The notes: generated from the letters alone by a model not told the origin. 64,000 nucleotides of DNA from Paraburkholderia sp. UYCP14C (GCF_004197395.1 NZ_SELS01000022.1:1-64000), one strand, 5' to 3'. Shown: positions 7,901 to 16,881, counted from the first letter of the stretch. Numbers and translations: made by a program.

Positions 7901-7930
7901 GGACTCGCTTTTCCCTAGAATAGCGAGTCC
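7901..7930. promoter_or_regulatory. Perfect 9-bp inverted repeat before the MFS exporter gene
   Basis: GGACTCGCT (7901-7909) and AGCGAGTCC (7922-7930) flank a 12-base AT-richer centre that holds a -10-like TAGAAT (7916-7921). No T-tract follows, so an operator over the promoter fits better than a terminator. The start codon is 31 bases downstream. Confidence 0.5.
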
Positions 7931-7961
7931 ACGCCCGACCGAGCGCGCCCAGCCGCCTTTT

Positions 7962-9422
7962 ATGTCCACGACGCCGACTCCGCCCGCCCTCGCTCCCGAC
8001 ATCCCTTCGGGCCCTTCGCCCCGCTCGCTGACCGTGATGCTGTGGCTGGTCGCCACCGGCTTCTTCATGCAGACGCTCGATTCGACGATCGTCAACACCG
8101 CGCTGCCCGCGATGGCGACAAGCCTCGGCGAGCTGCCGCTGCGCATGCAATCGGTGGTGATCGCCTACTCGCTGACGATGGCGGTGATGATCCCCGTGTC
8201 CGGCTGGCTCGCCGACAAACTCGGCACGCGGCGCGTGTTCTTCAGTGCGATCCTCGTGTTCGCGGTGGGCTCGTTGCTGTGCGCGAACGCGCATACGCTG
8301 AATCAGCTGGTGCTGTTCCGCATTCTGCAAGGCGTGGGCGGCGCGATGCTGCTGCCGGTCGGGCGGCTCGCGGTGCTGCGCACCTTTCCGGCGGAGCGCT
8401 ATCTGCCGGCGTTGTCGTTCGTGGCGATCCCGGGACTGATCGGACCGCTGATCGGACCGACGCTCGGCGGCTGGCTCGTCAAGATCGCGTCGTGGCATTG
8501 GATCTTTCTGATCAACGTGCCGGTGGGCATCGTGGGCTGCATCGCGACGTTTGTCTTCATGCCGGACAGCCGCAACGAATCCACCGGCAAATTCGACCTT
8601 GGCGGCTACCTGCTGCTGGTGGTGGGGATGGTGGCAATTTCGTTCGCGCTCGATGGCCGCACCGAGTTCGGCATTCAACATGCGACGGTGCTGGTATTGC
8701 TGATCCTGAGCATGGCGTGCTTCGTTGCCTATGGTTTGCACGCGGTGCGCGAGCCCGCGCCGATCTTCCCGCTCGATCTGTTCAAGATCCACACTTTCAG
8801 CGTCGGGCTGCTCGGCAATCTGTTCGCGCGGATCGGCAGCGGCTCGATGCCCTACCTGATTCCTCTGCTGTTGCAGGTGAGCCTCGGCTATAGCGCATTC
8901 GAAGCCGGCCTGATGATGCTGCCCGTAGCGGCCGCGGGCATGGCGACGAAGCGTCTCGTGACGAAGCTGATTCTCAAGTACAGCTATCGACGCGTGCTGA
9001 TGGCGAACACGATTCTGGTCGGCCTGATGATGGCGAGTTTTGCGCTCACGAGCACGAATCAGCCGCTGTGGCTGCGGCTCGTGCAACTGGCGATCTTCGG
9101 CGGCGTGAACTCGATGCAATTCACCGCGATGAACACGTTGACGCTGAAGGACCTCGGCACCGGCGGCGCGAGCAGCGGCAATAGCCTGTTTTCGCTCGTG
9201 CAGATGCTTTCGATGAGTCTCGGCGTGACCGTGGCCGGTGCGTTGCTGACGACCTTTACCGGCATCATGCAACGCGTGACCGCCGCCAATTCGCTGCCCG
9301 CGTTTCATGCGACCTTCCTGTGTGTCGGCATCATCACCGCGTGTTCGTCGTGGATCTTTGCGCAGTTGTCGCCAGAGATCCGCACGCCCGCGAAAAAGAC
9401 CGATCCTTCGGAGCGAACCTGA
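7962..9422 (+). CDS. MFS multidrug exporter, DHA2/MdtD-like
   Basis: A 486-residue major facilitator protein with about 14 hydrophobic segments, the DHA2 (EmrB/MdtD) topology. The motif near helix 1 (LDSTIVNTALPAMATSLG) and motif A in loop 2-3 (GWLADKLGTRRVF) are typical of proton-driven drug antiporters, and the QGVGGAMLLPVGR block resembles MdtD. It would sit in the inner membrane and export hydrophobic compounds or an unidentified metabolite. No membrane-fusion partner gene is adjacent. Upstream lies a perfect inverted repeat that may be its operator. The ATG at 7962 lacks a clear Shine-Dalgarno site. Confidence 0.9.
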   Translation: MSTTPTPPALAPDIPSGPSPRSLTVMLWLVATGFFMQTLDSTIVNTALPAMATSLGELPLRMQSVVIAYSLTMAVMIPVSGWLADKLGTRRVFFSAILVFAVGSLLCANAHTLNQLVLFRILQGVGGAMLLPVGRLAVLRTFPAERYLPALSFVAIPGLIGPLIGPTLGGWLVKIASWHWIFLINVPVGIVGCIATFVFMPDSRNESTGKFDLGGYLLLVVGMVAISFALDGRTEFGIQHATVLVLLILSMACFVAYGLHAVREPAPIFPLDLFKIHTFSVGLLGNLFARIGSGSMPYLIPLLLQVSLGYSAFEAGLMMLPVAAAGMATKRLVTKLILKYSYRRVLMANTILVGLMMASFALTSTNQPLWLRLVQLAIFGGVNSMQFTAMNTLTLKDLGTGGASSGNSLFSLVQMLSMSLGVTVAGALLTTFTGIMQRVTAANSLPAFHATFLCVGIITACSSWIFAQLSPEIRTPAKKTDPSERT

Positions 9423-9739
9423 GAGCCGCACGAGCCAGGACAACGCAACCTCCCGCACGCCCGAACGGATTTTGGGGCATCACTCCGAGCGCGCGGCACG
9501 TGGCACCCTTGAACAGCGCCGCCGACCTGCAACAGGGCGCGCCCCGCACCAGCGAAGTGCGTGAGATCGCCTTCGTACCGCGGCGAGCGCACAATGATTT
9601 CCTCCGAGCATTGCTGGTGGACGCCCAAGCTCTGTTCGTACACGCGCATAGTTCTTGCTCGTCTATCCTGTAAACTCTTGGTCTGGGCGCGCGAACGCCT
9701 GCCTGGCCCTGCAAGCGCCGCCATTTCCACACGACTGAC
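9423..9739. other. Intergenic stretch, nothing recognised
   Basis: A 317-base gap between the exporter and the EAL gene. The open frames across it are shadows running out of neighbouring genes. I see no convincing promoter, hairpin with T-tract, RNA gene or small ORF. Confidence 0.5.
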
Positions 9740-11017
9740 ATGATGAGCATGATCGAACTCGATCCTCCCGGCTTCCAGCCGCCACGCCCGATGGCCGGCG
9801 ACGAAGGCTCCCGGCGTACCGTGCTGTATGGCGGCTACACCGTTTTCAGCGTGTTTCAGCCGGTCTTCTCGGTATCGCACCGGCGAGCGATCGGGTATCA
9901 CGCGTCGCTGCGCGTCCACGACGAGCACGAGCGGCAAGCGCCCTCGCACGAAGTGTTTACGCAGGCCGCGCGACGCGGCGACCTGCTGGAACTTGGACGG
10001 CTGGCCGAATCGCTGCACCTCGGCAACTTCAACGCGTTCGACAGCCATGACGAATGGCTCTTCCTCAGCCTCCATCCGGCCGCGCTGATGGACACCAGCT
10101 ACGGCGACGCGCTGCTTGCCAGCCTGAAGACGCTCGGCCTGCCGCCGCAACGCGTGGTGCTCGAAGTATCCGAACAGGCTGGCGGCGAGACCACGCGCTT
10201 CGCAGAGATCGTCGATGCGCTGCGCAAGTCCGGTTTCCTGATCGCACTCGACGGCTTCGGCGCCAAGCATTCGAACATCGACCGGGTGTGGAATCTGCGG
10301 CCGGACATCGTCACGCTCGACCGCATCATCCTCGCGCAAGCGAGTGAACACTCGCACATCGAGCGCGTGTTGCCGGGCCTCGTCTCTCTGTTGCACGAGT
10401 CCGGCCAACTGGTGCTGATGGGCGGTCTGAGCACCGAGCGTGATGCGCTGATCGCGCTCGAATGCAACGTGGACTTCGTTCAGGGCGCTTTTTTCGCGGG
10501 CCCGAGCGTCGATCCGGTCAAGCCGCAAGTTGCCGCTGGCCTGATGGATTCGCTGTCGGCCTCGCTGCGCGAACGCGTTGCCGCTCGCGAGAAAGCACAA
10601 TCCGCACGGCTCGCGCCCTATGTCACCGGTCTCGAGGCAGCCGCCGCGCAGTTGATCGCCGGGGAATCGATCTCGCAGGCGACCGCACCTCTGCTCGCGC
10701 TCGGAGAAACGGCGCGCTGCTTCGTGCTGGACGGTTCGGGCCGGCAGATCGGCGACAACGTGCTGCCGCCGGGTCGCACATCGCAACGAGCAAAGCGCTT
10801 CAGCCCGCTGCTGCATTCCGAAGGCGCGAGTTGGGAACGCCGCCCGTACTTCATTCAGGCGATGCGTCAACCGGGCCGGGTTCATCTGACGCCGCCGTAT
10901 CTGTCGATCAACGAAGCGCACCTGTGCGTCACGGCCTCGATCGCCGCACACACGTCGCACGGTACGCAAGTGCTATGCGTCGACATCAACTGGGAAGTCG
11001 CGGCTCACCGTAACTGA
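9740..11017 (+). CDS. Degenerate EAL-domain protein
   Basis: A 425-residue soluble protein. Residues 35-260 follow the EAL c-di-GMP phosphodiesterase fold, but key positions are lost: the EAL signature is HASLR (54-58), the metal-binding Asn is Ser110, the second Asp of DDFG is Gly172 (DGFG), the KID lysine is Thr192, and AEGVE has become MGGLST. LEVSE (141-145) and QGAFF (248-252) remain. Hydrolysis of c-di-GMP is therefore unlikely; a binding or protein-interaction role is inferred. The C-terminal 150 residues look like a PAS/Cache-type sensor as in YkuI-like proteins. Its last 45 bases overlap the sigma factor gene on the other strand. The start could also be Met2 or Met4. Confidence 0.8.
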   Translation: MMSMIELDPPGFQPPRPMAGDEGSRRTVLYGGYTVFSVFQPVFSVSHRRAIGYHASLRVHDEHERQAPSHEVFTQAARRGDLLELGRLAESLHLGNFNAFDSHDEWLFLSLHPAALMDTSYGDALLASLKTLGLPPQRVVLEVSEQAGGETTRFAEIVDALRKSGFLIALDGFGAKHSNIDRVWNLRPDIVTLDRIILAQASEHSHIERVLPGLVSLLHESGQLVLMGGLSTERDALIALECNVDFVQGAFFAGPSVDPVKPQVAAGLMDSLSASLRERVAAREKAQSARLAPYVTGLEAAAAQLIAGESISQATAPLLALGETARCFVLDGSGRQIGDNVLPPGRTSQRAKRFSPLLHSEGASWERRPYFIQAMRQPGRVHLTPPYLSINEAHLCVTASIAAHTSHGTQVLCVDINWEVAAHRN

Positions 11018-12028
11018 CATCTGCGGAAGGCCCTTGATGCGGGCAAGCAGGTCGTTGACCGCGTCACGGCCCAGCATCTGGTTGGCCGCCTGCAAATGCG
11101 CGGCGCTGGTGAGGATGCGAAGCGAGACGATTCTCGCGGAACGGTCCGTAACGCCATCCGTCACCACGTCGATCAACCCGACGATGTCGCCGTCGCAGAA
11201 CAGCGCGATGCACACAGCACCCGCCATCGACACCACCTCGGCATGGCTCGCCTGTTGCGCGAGGGATGTGATCACGCCCATCCACTTCGGACCTGAACCC
11301 GGCTCGCGGGCGCGTTGCGCTTCGGTGTTGGGCGTCGGCCCATGTGCTCGAAGGGCGGGGTCGCCCGCGGAGAACGAAGTGGGTGGCGCGTACAAAGGTA
11401 TGTCGCTGATCAGTTGCGGCGCGTCGCTGAAGAGCTGTAGCAGGCCCGCCCGATCTTGCGCTTCGAGCGCCGCGCGCAAACGCTCGACGATTCGCCCATG
11501 CACCGCTGGATCGGGCCGCTCCAACGGCGCGCCCGCACGTTTCAGACGCTCCTTGGCGCGATGAACCATTTGCCGGCACGCGGCAGGGGTGCGCTCGAGA
11601 ATCGAGCCGATTTCCGCATAATCGCACTCGAACGCTTCATGCAGCACGAACGCCGCACGTTCGTCTGGCTTCAAATGTTCGAGTAGCAGCATCACGCCAT
11701 ATGACATATCGGCCGCGCGCAATGCCAACTCCTCCGCCGAAGGTGCGACCTCGTCGAGCCACGGCTCCGGCAACCAGCCGCTAGCCTGCGACGCGCGCTC
11801 GCGCTGCGCGTGCCGCAGACGATCGATCGCCGTGCGCGTGGTCAGCGTGGTGAGCCACGCGACCGGCGTTTGCACCGCCTGCGTATCGGCCAGATGCCAT
11901 TTGAGCCAGACGTCCTGCACCACGTCTTCGGCCTCCGCGCGACTGCCGAGCATCCGGTATGCGAGTGCCAGCAGACGGGCGCGCGCGGCCTCGAAACTGG
12001 ATGCTTTGTCGATTCCGTGTTCCGTCAT
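10973..12028 (-). CDS. ECF41-like RNA polymerase sigma factor (SigJ type)
   Basis: A 351-residue sigma factor. Sigma region 2 spans about 11-75 (AYRMLGSRAEAEDVVQDVWL), the linker carries WLPEPW (85-90), the ECF41 hallmark, and region 4 spans 110-165. A C-terminal SnoaL-like domain follows, which in this family tunes activity in place of a separate anti-sigma factor. The DGGGK motif usual in that domain is not evident, and the segment around 205-245 is Pro/Gly-rich. The usual partner, a carboxymuconolactone-decarboxylase or oxidoreductase gene, is absent. The start at 12028 follows a strong GGGAGGTC site. Confidence 0.88.
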   Translation of the reverse strand: MTEHGIDKASSFEAARARLLALAYRMLGSRAEAEDVVQDVWLKWHLADTQAVQTPVAWLTTLTTRTAIDRLRHAQRERASQASGWLPEPWLDEVAPSAEELALRAADMSYGVMLLLEHLKPDERAAFVLHEAFECDYAEIGSILERTPAACRQMVHRAKERLKRAGAPLERPDPAVHGRIVERLRAALEAQDRAGLLQLFSDAPQLISDIPLYAPPTSFSAGDPALRAHGPTPNTEAQRAREPGSGPKWMGVITSLAQQASHAEVVSMAGAVCIALFCDGDIVGLIDVVTDGVTDRSARIVSLRILTSAAHLQAANQMLGRDAVNDLLARIKGLPQMSVTVSRDFPVDVDA

Positions 12029-12138
12029 GCGTCGACCTCCCGATGGTGCCTGGTGAAAAAGCGGCTGCGTGCCGGTGGCATGGCTCAGCGCGCGTCATGT
12101 TCGGTATTCCTCAGCTTGACGCTCGGGCGACGGAGGAT

Positions 12139-12210
12139 GTGACAGCGCGGCGCAAAAAAATTTTCTGTCACGACGCCGGTTGCTGCTTCGTCAAATGAGC
12201 AACAACCGGC
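12139..12210. promoter_or_regulatory. Two hairpins between the sigma factor and clpP genes
   Basis: GTGACAG (12139-12145) pairs with CTGTCAC (12165-12171) around an A7T4 tract. Directly after it, a 13-base arm (12175-12187) pairs with 12198-12210 with a single mismatch and a 10-base loop. They lie in the divergent promoter region of the sigma factor and clpP genes. They may be operator sites or form a structured clpP leader; neither is followed by a T-tract. Confidence 0.45.
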
Positions 12211-12288
12211 GCTTGGCACGCGGCTTTTGTCCCGCGGCCGCCCGTGCATCCCGGAATGCCCATGCCGTCCATTCTGAACGAGGAATCC

Positions 12289-12936
12289 ATGCCTGCCAGT
12301 TACCCGTCTGTCTCCGGCCTCGGCCTTGTGCCCACGGTCATCGAACAATCCGGCCGGGGCGAGCGCGCCTATGACATTTACTCCCGCCTGCTGCGCGAGC
12401 GCATCGTGTTTCTCGTCGGGCCCGTGAACGAACAGTCTGCCAGTCTGATCGTCGCGCAATTGCTGTTTCTCGAATCGGAGAACCCCGACAAGGATATTTC
12501 TTTTTACATCAACTCGCCCGGCGGCTCGGTGTATGACGGCCTCGCGATTTACGACACCATGCAGTTCATCAAGCCGGAGGTCTCGACCTTGTGCACGGGG
12601 TTTGCCGCGAGCATGGGCACCTTCCTGCTCACCGCGGGTCAACGCGGCAAACGGTACGCGCTACCCAATGCGCGCATCATGATTCACCAGCCGTCCGGCG
12701 GCGGTCAGGGCACCGCGGCGGACATCGAAATCCAGGCGAAAGAGGTGCTTTACGTGCGAGCGCGCCTCAATGCGATGATGGCCGAGCGCACCGGACGCAG
12801 CACCGAAGAGATCGCGCGCGATACCGACCGCGACAACTTCATGTCGGCGCTTGAAGCGAAGGAATATGGATTGATCGACGACGTGCTGGAAGCTCGCGCG
12901 ACGTGGAATAACGCAGGCCGTCGCGACACCCTGTAA
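12289..12936 (+). CDS. clpP: ATP-dependent Clp protease proteolytic subunit, orphan paralogue
   Basis: A 215-residue ClpP serine peptidase. The catalytic triad is intact: Ser108 (GFAASMG), His133 (MIHQP) and Asp182 (DTDRDNF). The N-terminal axial-loop region and the [17 protein letters not shown] block are conserved. In this lineage the main clpP usually sits between tig and clpX; here none of these is present, so this is probably a second, stand-alone copy that borrows ClpA or ClpX. The ATG at 12289 follows GAGG; in-frame ATGs at 12259 and 12265 are less well placed. Two hairpins lie upstream. Confidence 0.93.
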   Translation: MPASYPSVSGLGLVPTVIEQSGRGERAYDIYSRLLRERIVFLVGPVNEQSASLIVAQLLFLESENPDKDISFYINSPGGSVYDGLAIYDTMQFIKPEVSTLCTGFAASMGTFLLTAGQRGKRYALPNARIMIHQPSGGGQGTAADIEIQAKEVLYVRARLNAMMAERTGRSTEEIARDTDRDNFMSALEAKEYGLIDDVLEARATWNNAGRRDTL

Positions 12937-13096
12937 CCGAGCTGACATGCAGCCGCTCGCGGCACCGCCGGTTAGACCGCTTGCCGCCCCCATCCACCTA
13001 TCGGTGCGAGCGCACCACAAAAGCTGCTCACCTTCGCTGGAATCGCTATCATGTCGCGATTCGTCGACTTCGACGACCGCCTCAATGGAGATACAC

Positions 13097-14647
13097 ATGG
13101 CGTCATCCAACGAAAACGTCAGCATGGCGCTATTCTGCGACTTCGAGAACGTCGCGCTTGGCGTGCGCGACGCGAAGTACGACAAGTTCGACATCAAGCT
13201 GGTGCTCGAGCGACTGCTGCTGAAGGGCAGCATCGTGGTCAAGAAAGCATATTGCGACTGGGATCGCTACAAGAGTTTCAAAGGGGCCATGCACGAGGCC
13301 AATTTCGAGCTGATCGAAATTCCCCATGTGCGCCAATCGGGCAAGAATTCCGCCGACATCCGGCTCGTCGTCGATGCGCTCGATCTTTGCTATACGAAAT
13401 CGCACGTCAATACGTTCGTCATCATCAGTGGTGATTCGGATTTCTCGCCGCTCGTGTCGAAGCTGCGCGAGAACGCCAAACAGGTCATCGGTGTCGGCGT
13501 GCAACAGTCCACCTCGGATTTGCTGATCGCGAATTGCGACGAGTTCTTTTTTTACGACGATCTCGTACGCGAAAGTCAGCGCGCAGTCGCGAGGCGCGAA
13601 TCGTCACGTCAGCCGCAGAGCGCGCAGCAGGCAGCCAAACGTGCGCCTGATGAAGAGAAGGCCCCGCCCAAGGAAGATCTGGAGAAGCGCCGCAGCAAGG
13701 CCGTTGAAATTGCGGTGCAGACGTTCGATGCGCTCGCTTCAGAACGAGGCGACAGCGGCAAGATCTGGGCGTCGGTACTGAAGAACGCGATCAAGCGGCG
13801 CAAACCGGATTTCAACGAAACGTATTATGGTTTTCGCGCTTTCGGCAATCTGCTGGAAGAAGCGCAGGCGCGCGGGCTGCTCGAATTCGGCCGCGATGAA
13901 AAGTCAGGCGCATACGTTTATCGAAGCACGGCTGTGAACGTCGCGGGTGAAGCGGCAAGTGAATCCATCGGCGACGCCGCAGCGGAATCTGCGGACACGA
14001 GATCGGCTGAAGCGGTTTCGGCTGAACGGGCGGCCGAACCTTCGTATCAAGCGCAGGCGGCGCAAGCGGCTGCTTCCGAGTCGGGCGGCAAGCACAAGTC
14101 GCGGCGCAAGGATCGCACCAATCGCAAGGCGGGACGCGCTCAGCAGGAAGGCGCCCACGGCAAGCGCGGTCACCACGAGACGGCTGAGGAAGAATCTGTG
14201 GTTGCCGCGCCGGTTCCCGCCGAACACGTCGAACCCGCCGAGCCGACCCAGCAGCAGGAACCGCGTGAACACACTCCCCTGTCACATGAGTTCGTCACTG
14301 AGCCGATAGCGGAAGAGTCCGAAGCTCGCGCTGCAACAGCACAAGTGGATACAACCGCTGAAGAAGTCGTCTTCGGCCACGAAGCCGACCAGACCGCCGA
14401 CAGCGACCAACCCGCGCAGTATCAAAGCGCCAAAAAGCGCGCAACGCGCAAAACGGCCGCGAAGAAAGTGAAGAAAAGCACGCCTCGCACGATCGATGAA
14501 GTCCCTGAGATCGCAGCGCCGGCCGAGGCCTCTGCACCGGCAGTCAATCCGGAAGAAGCGCCTGCGGCAGCCAGGAAGGCGGCCCGTAAAACCGCCCCCC
14601 GGAGCCGTCGTCCGCGCAAAACGGCGTCTACGGACACCGCAGAGTAA
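13097..14647 (+). CDS. NYN-domain / OST-HTH (LOTUS) putative RNase with basic tail
   Basis: A 516-residue protein in three parts. Residues 7-160 are a NYN (LabA/DUF88) PIN-like nuclease fold with the acidic positions in place: Asp15 (LFCDFENV), Asp87 (NSADIRLVVDAL), and Asp113 and Asp115 (ISGDSDF). Residues 199-276 are an OST-HTH/LOTUS RNA-binding winged helix (KIWASVLKNAIKRRKPDFN, then FGNLLEEAQARGLL). Residues 281-516 are a low-complexity Ala/Glu/Pro tail ending in histone-H1-like Lys/Arg/Ala repeats. Family knowledge suggests RNA binding and cleavage; the target is unknown. GGAG six bases before the ATG at 13097 decides the start; Met at 13085 is the alternative. Confidence 0.88.
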   Translation: MASSNENVSMALFCDFENVALGVRDAKYDKFDIKLVLERLLLKGSIVVKKAYCDWDRYKSFKGAMHEANFELIEIPHVRQSGKNSADIRLVVDALDLCYTKSHVNTFVIISGDSDFSPLVSKLRENAKQVIGVGVQQSTSDLLIANCDEFFFYDDLVRESQRAVARRESSRQPQSAQQAAKRAPDEEKAPPKEDLEKRRSKAVEIAVQTFDALASERGDSGKIWASVLKNAIKRRKPDFNETYYGFRAFGNLLEEAQARGLLEFGRDEKSGAYVYRSTAVNVAGEAASESIGDAAAESADTRSAEAVSAERAAEPSYQAQAAQAAASESGGKHKSRRKDRTNRKAGRAQQEGAHGKRGHHETAEEESVVAAPVPAEHVEPAEPTQQQEPREHTPLSHEFVTEPIAEESEARAATAQVDTTAEEVVFGHEADQTADSDQPAQYQSAKKRATRKTAAKKVKKSTPRTIDEVPEIAAPAEASAPAVNPEEAPAAARKAARKTAPRSRRPRKTASTDTAE

Positions 14648-14769
14648 GCAGCGGCACATATTTGACGATCGTCGCCAAAAGCTACCGCCCAATCGTGCTA
14701 CGCACTTGAAACGCAGTACTGGCCGACAATGCCTGACAAGCAAGTCGGCCGGCGCCCAACTATCACCGC

Positions 14770-15321
14770 TCAATAAGCTGGATAAGGCGCATACATCACG
14801 GGCGGAGGCGGCGCGTAATAAGGACGGGGCGCAACATACACCGGCTGCGTCGAATAGTAAGGCTGCGGCTGAACGATCGTCTCGCCCTTCGACACCATGC
14901 ACTGCGCGTAGGCGGTGTCGTAGTGTGCCTGCATGGCGGCCGCCGAATACTGGGCGCCATTCGCGCTGTTCGCGCCACCGATCAGCAGGCCGCTGCCCGC
15001 CCCGATCGCCGCGCCCGCGCCGGCGTTGCCCGCCGCCGCACCGAACAGCGCGCCGATCGCCGCGCCGCCCAGCGTGCCGAGCGCCGCGCTGTTCACGCTA
15101 TTCGTGTTGGCCGCCTGCGCCGCGCCGGCCGGATTCGTCGAATGATTCGCGTAATCGCGGCACGCGTAGTCGTTCGCCTGGAACTCGGCGAGCGTCTCGC
15201 CGCTGCGCGGCATCGCGGCGATGCTCGGGCCGCTCGGCGGCGCCACCGCGCAACCGCCCAACGCGAGTGCGATGACGGCGGCGGAAATCGCCAGGCTGAT
15301 CGTTTTATTGCTGGAAATCAT
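14770..15321 (-). CDS. Glycine-zipper lipoprotein
   Basis: A 183-residue lipoprotein. The signal peptide ends in a lipobox LALGGC, with the lipidated Cys near residue 23. A middle glycine-zipper stretch (GTLGGAAIGALFGAAAG and AAIGAGSGLLIGG) could insert in or pack against a membrane, and the C-terminus is rich in Pro and Tyr (YYAPPPPVMYAPYPAY). The pattern matches the YMGG/glycine-zipper family of outer-membrane lipoproteins of unknown function. The ATG at 15321 fits the signal peptide; an upstream TTG frame does not add a better one. Confidence 0.82.
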   Translation of the reverse strand: MISSNKTISLAISAAVIALALGGCAVAPPSGPSIAAMPRSGETLAEFQANDYACRDYANHSTNPAGAAQAANTNSVNSAALGTLGGAAIGALFGAAAGNAGAGAAIGAGSGLLIGGANSANGAQYSAAAMQAHYDTAYAQCMVSKGETIVQPQPYYSTQPVYVAPRPYYAPPPPVMYAPYPAY

Positions 15322-15572
15322 GGTGGTGCACTTCGGAGGATTGGAATTCAAACGTTAGGCTAATCGCAAAATTCCGTGGTTACGCCTTAGTTACAGAAAG
15401 TTTTTCGCGCGGCCGGCTTGCGTCGCCCCGACTGCACGTAGCCGCGGCGGTTGGGCACGTTATATCAGGTAATGCTTGTTAATGAGCGGGCGATGAATTC
15501 ACAACGAGCCCGGCCTACACTCGCGTCGAACGATCCCTGCCCAACCCAATCGACCACCCGAAGGACGCCTCG

Positions 15573-15836
15573 ATGAACCGGCTCATTCTCGCCGCCGCAG
15601 CAGCTTGCGTCGCGGGCAGCGCGCCCGCATTCGCGCAATCCACCCCTGCCGCGCCGAGCGTCGTACTCCAGCAACCGGGCACGACGACCTTTCCGAGCGC
15701 CGCAATCGTGCAGAACTTTCAGTACATGAACCATCCGCCGCCGGCGCCCTCCCCCGCCAGCTCATCGAAGCCGGCAGGCGGTGGCAGGGGTCATCGGCAT
15801 CGACAGATGTCCGCGAGTTCCGACTCGGATAGTTAG
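15573..15836 (+). CDS. Small exported Pro/Ser-rich protein
   Basis: An 87-residue protein with a textbook Sec signal peptide, cleaved near AFA-QST around residue 22. The remaining 65 residues are rich in Pro, Ala and Ser, with a basic GGGRGHRHR patch and an acidic SSDSDS end. An AAGGA site precedes the ATG. No domain is recognised; it is probably a periplasmic or secreted peptide. It is divergent from the glycine-zipper lipoprotein. Confidence 0.65.
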   Translation: MNRLILAAAAACVAGSAPAFAQSTPAAPSVVLQQPGTTTFPSAAIVQNFQYMNHPPPAPSPASSSKPAGGGRGHRHRQMSASSDSDS

Positions 15837-15980
15837 CCGCAGGTCACTCCGTTTGGCGCCTCGCAAAACCACAGTTACCAACTGTGACAAAGTTGTTTCA
15901 GAAGCACAAAAGCATACAAGAGAGGGAACACCCGCCGGTGCTAAGCGGGCGCAACACGCGTCCGTCGCCTTGCAATCACC

Positions 15981-16015
15981 TCAAAAAAGAAAAAGCCCTC
16001 GCAATGGAGGGCTTT
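15981..16015 (-). terminator. Rho-independent terminator of sodB
   Basis: On the minus strand the stem AAAGCCCTC / GAGGGCTTT (16015-15992, six-base loop) is followed by a T-rich tract opposite 15983-15991. It lies about 70 bases after the sodB stop. Confidence 0.85.
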
Positions 16016-16087
16016 CGTCTGTCGCTACCATCTTCAATCGCGACCGCAAGGATCGCGACATCAGACGGCAAGCTGCAACCGGCAATC

Positions 16088-16666
16088 TCAGGCGAAGTTC
16101 TTCGCTGCGAAGTCCCAGTTGACGATGTTCCAGTACGCTTCGACGAACTTCGGACGCGCATTGCGATAGTCGATGTAGTAAGCGTGCTCCCACACGTCGA
16201 TCGTCAGCAGTGCCTTGGCGTCGGTGGTGAGCGGCGTGGCGGCGTTGCTCGTCGACACGAGGTCGAGCGAACCATCAGCCTTCTTCACGAGCCATGCCCA
16301 CCCCGAGCCGAACGTGCCGACTGCGGTCTTCGCAAACTCTTCCTTGAACTTGTCGAACGAACCCCACTTCGCGTTGATCGCGTCAGCCAGCGCGCCGGTC
16401 GGTGCGCCGCCACCTTGCGGCGACAGGCTGTTCCAGAAGAACGTGTGATTCCACACCTGAGCCGAATTGTTGAAGACACCGCCCGACGACTTCTTGACGA
16501 TCTCTTCCAGCGACAGGTTCTCGAACTCCGTGCCCTTGATCAGATTGTTCAGGTTGGTCACATAGGTCTGGTGATGCTTGCCGTAGTGAAACTCGAGCGT
16601 CTCTTCCGACATGTGCGGAGCGAGCGCGTTTTTCGCAAACGGCAGCGGCGGGAGCGTATGTTCCAT
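16088..16666 (-). CDS. sodB: Superoxide dismutase, iron type
   Basis: A 192-residue cytosolic Fe/Mn-family superoxide dismutase. The four metal ligands are His27, His74, Asp157 and His161 ([25 protein letters not shown]). [10 protein letters not shown] and GGGAPTGAL fit the iron-dependent SodB subgroup. An AAGGAAAG site sits just before the ATG. It lies downstream of xseA on the same strand with 215 bases between, so it probably has its own promoter, and it ends in a strong terminator. Confidence 0.97.
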   Translation of the reverse strand: MEHTLPPLPFAKNALAPHMSEETLEFHYGKHHQTYVTNLNNLIKGTEFENLSLEEIVKKSSGGVFNNSAQVWNHTFFWNSLSPQGGGAPTGALADAINAKWGSFDKFKEEFAKTAVGTFGSGWAWLVKKADGSLDLVSTSNAATPLTTDAKALLTIDVWEHAYYIDYRNARPKFVEAYWNIVNWDFAAKNFA

Positions 16667-16881
16667 GGTGCTTTCCTTCTCTGTATCTGTTGTGGGGAGT
16701 CTGCGGATGACGCTATCGAGCACTCGATTGTAGGCGACTTGGAATAACCCCGCAAACCAGCGGCCTTTATGTTTGGCATGTCGAACACGCCGTGCGCAAG
16801 GCCTTTGAGAAGGGCGCGCATCGCGCGTGCCCGGGTCGTCGGAAAACAGGAAATGGGCGCCCCGCGCCCATCGGCGAAACG

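Noticed and set aside
7383-9458. 691-codon open frame on the minus strand
   Set aside because: Lies opposite the MocR end and the MFS exporter; rich in Arg/His/Gln, no hydrophobic core or family motif. It is an antisense shadow.
9305-10969. 554-codon open frame on the minus strand
   Set aside because: Antisense to the EAL gene with shadow composition; the plus-strand frame carries recognisable EAL motifs.
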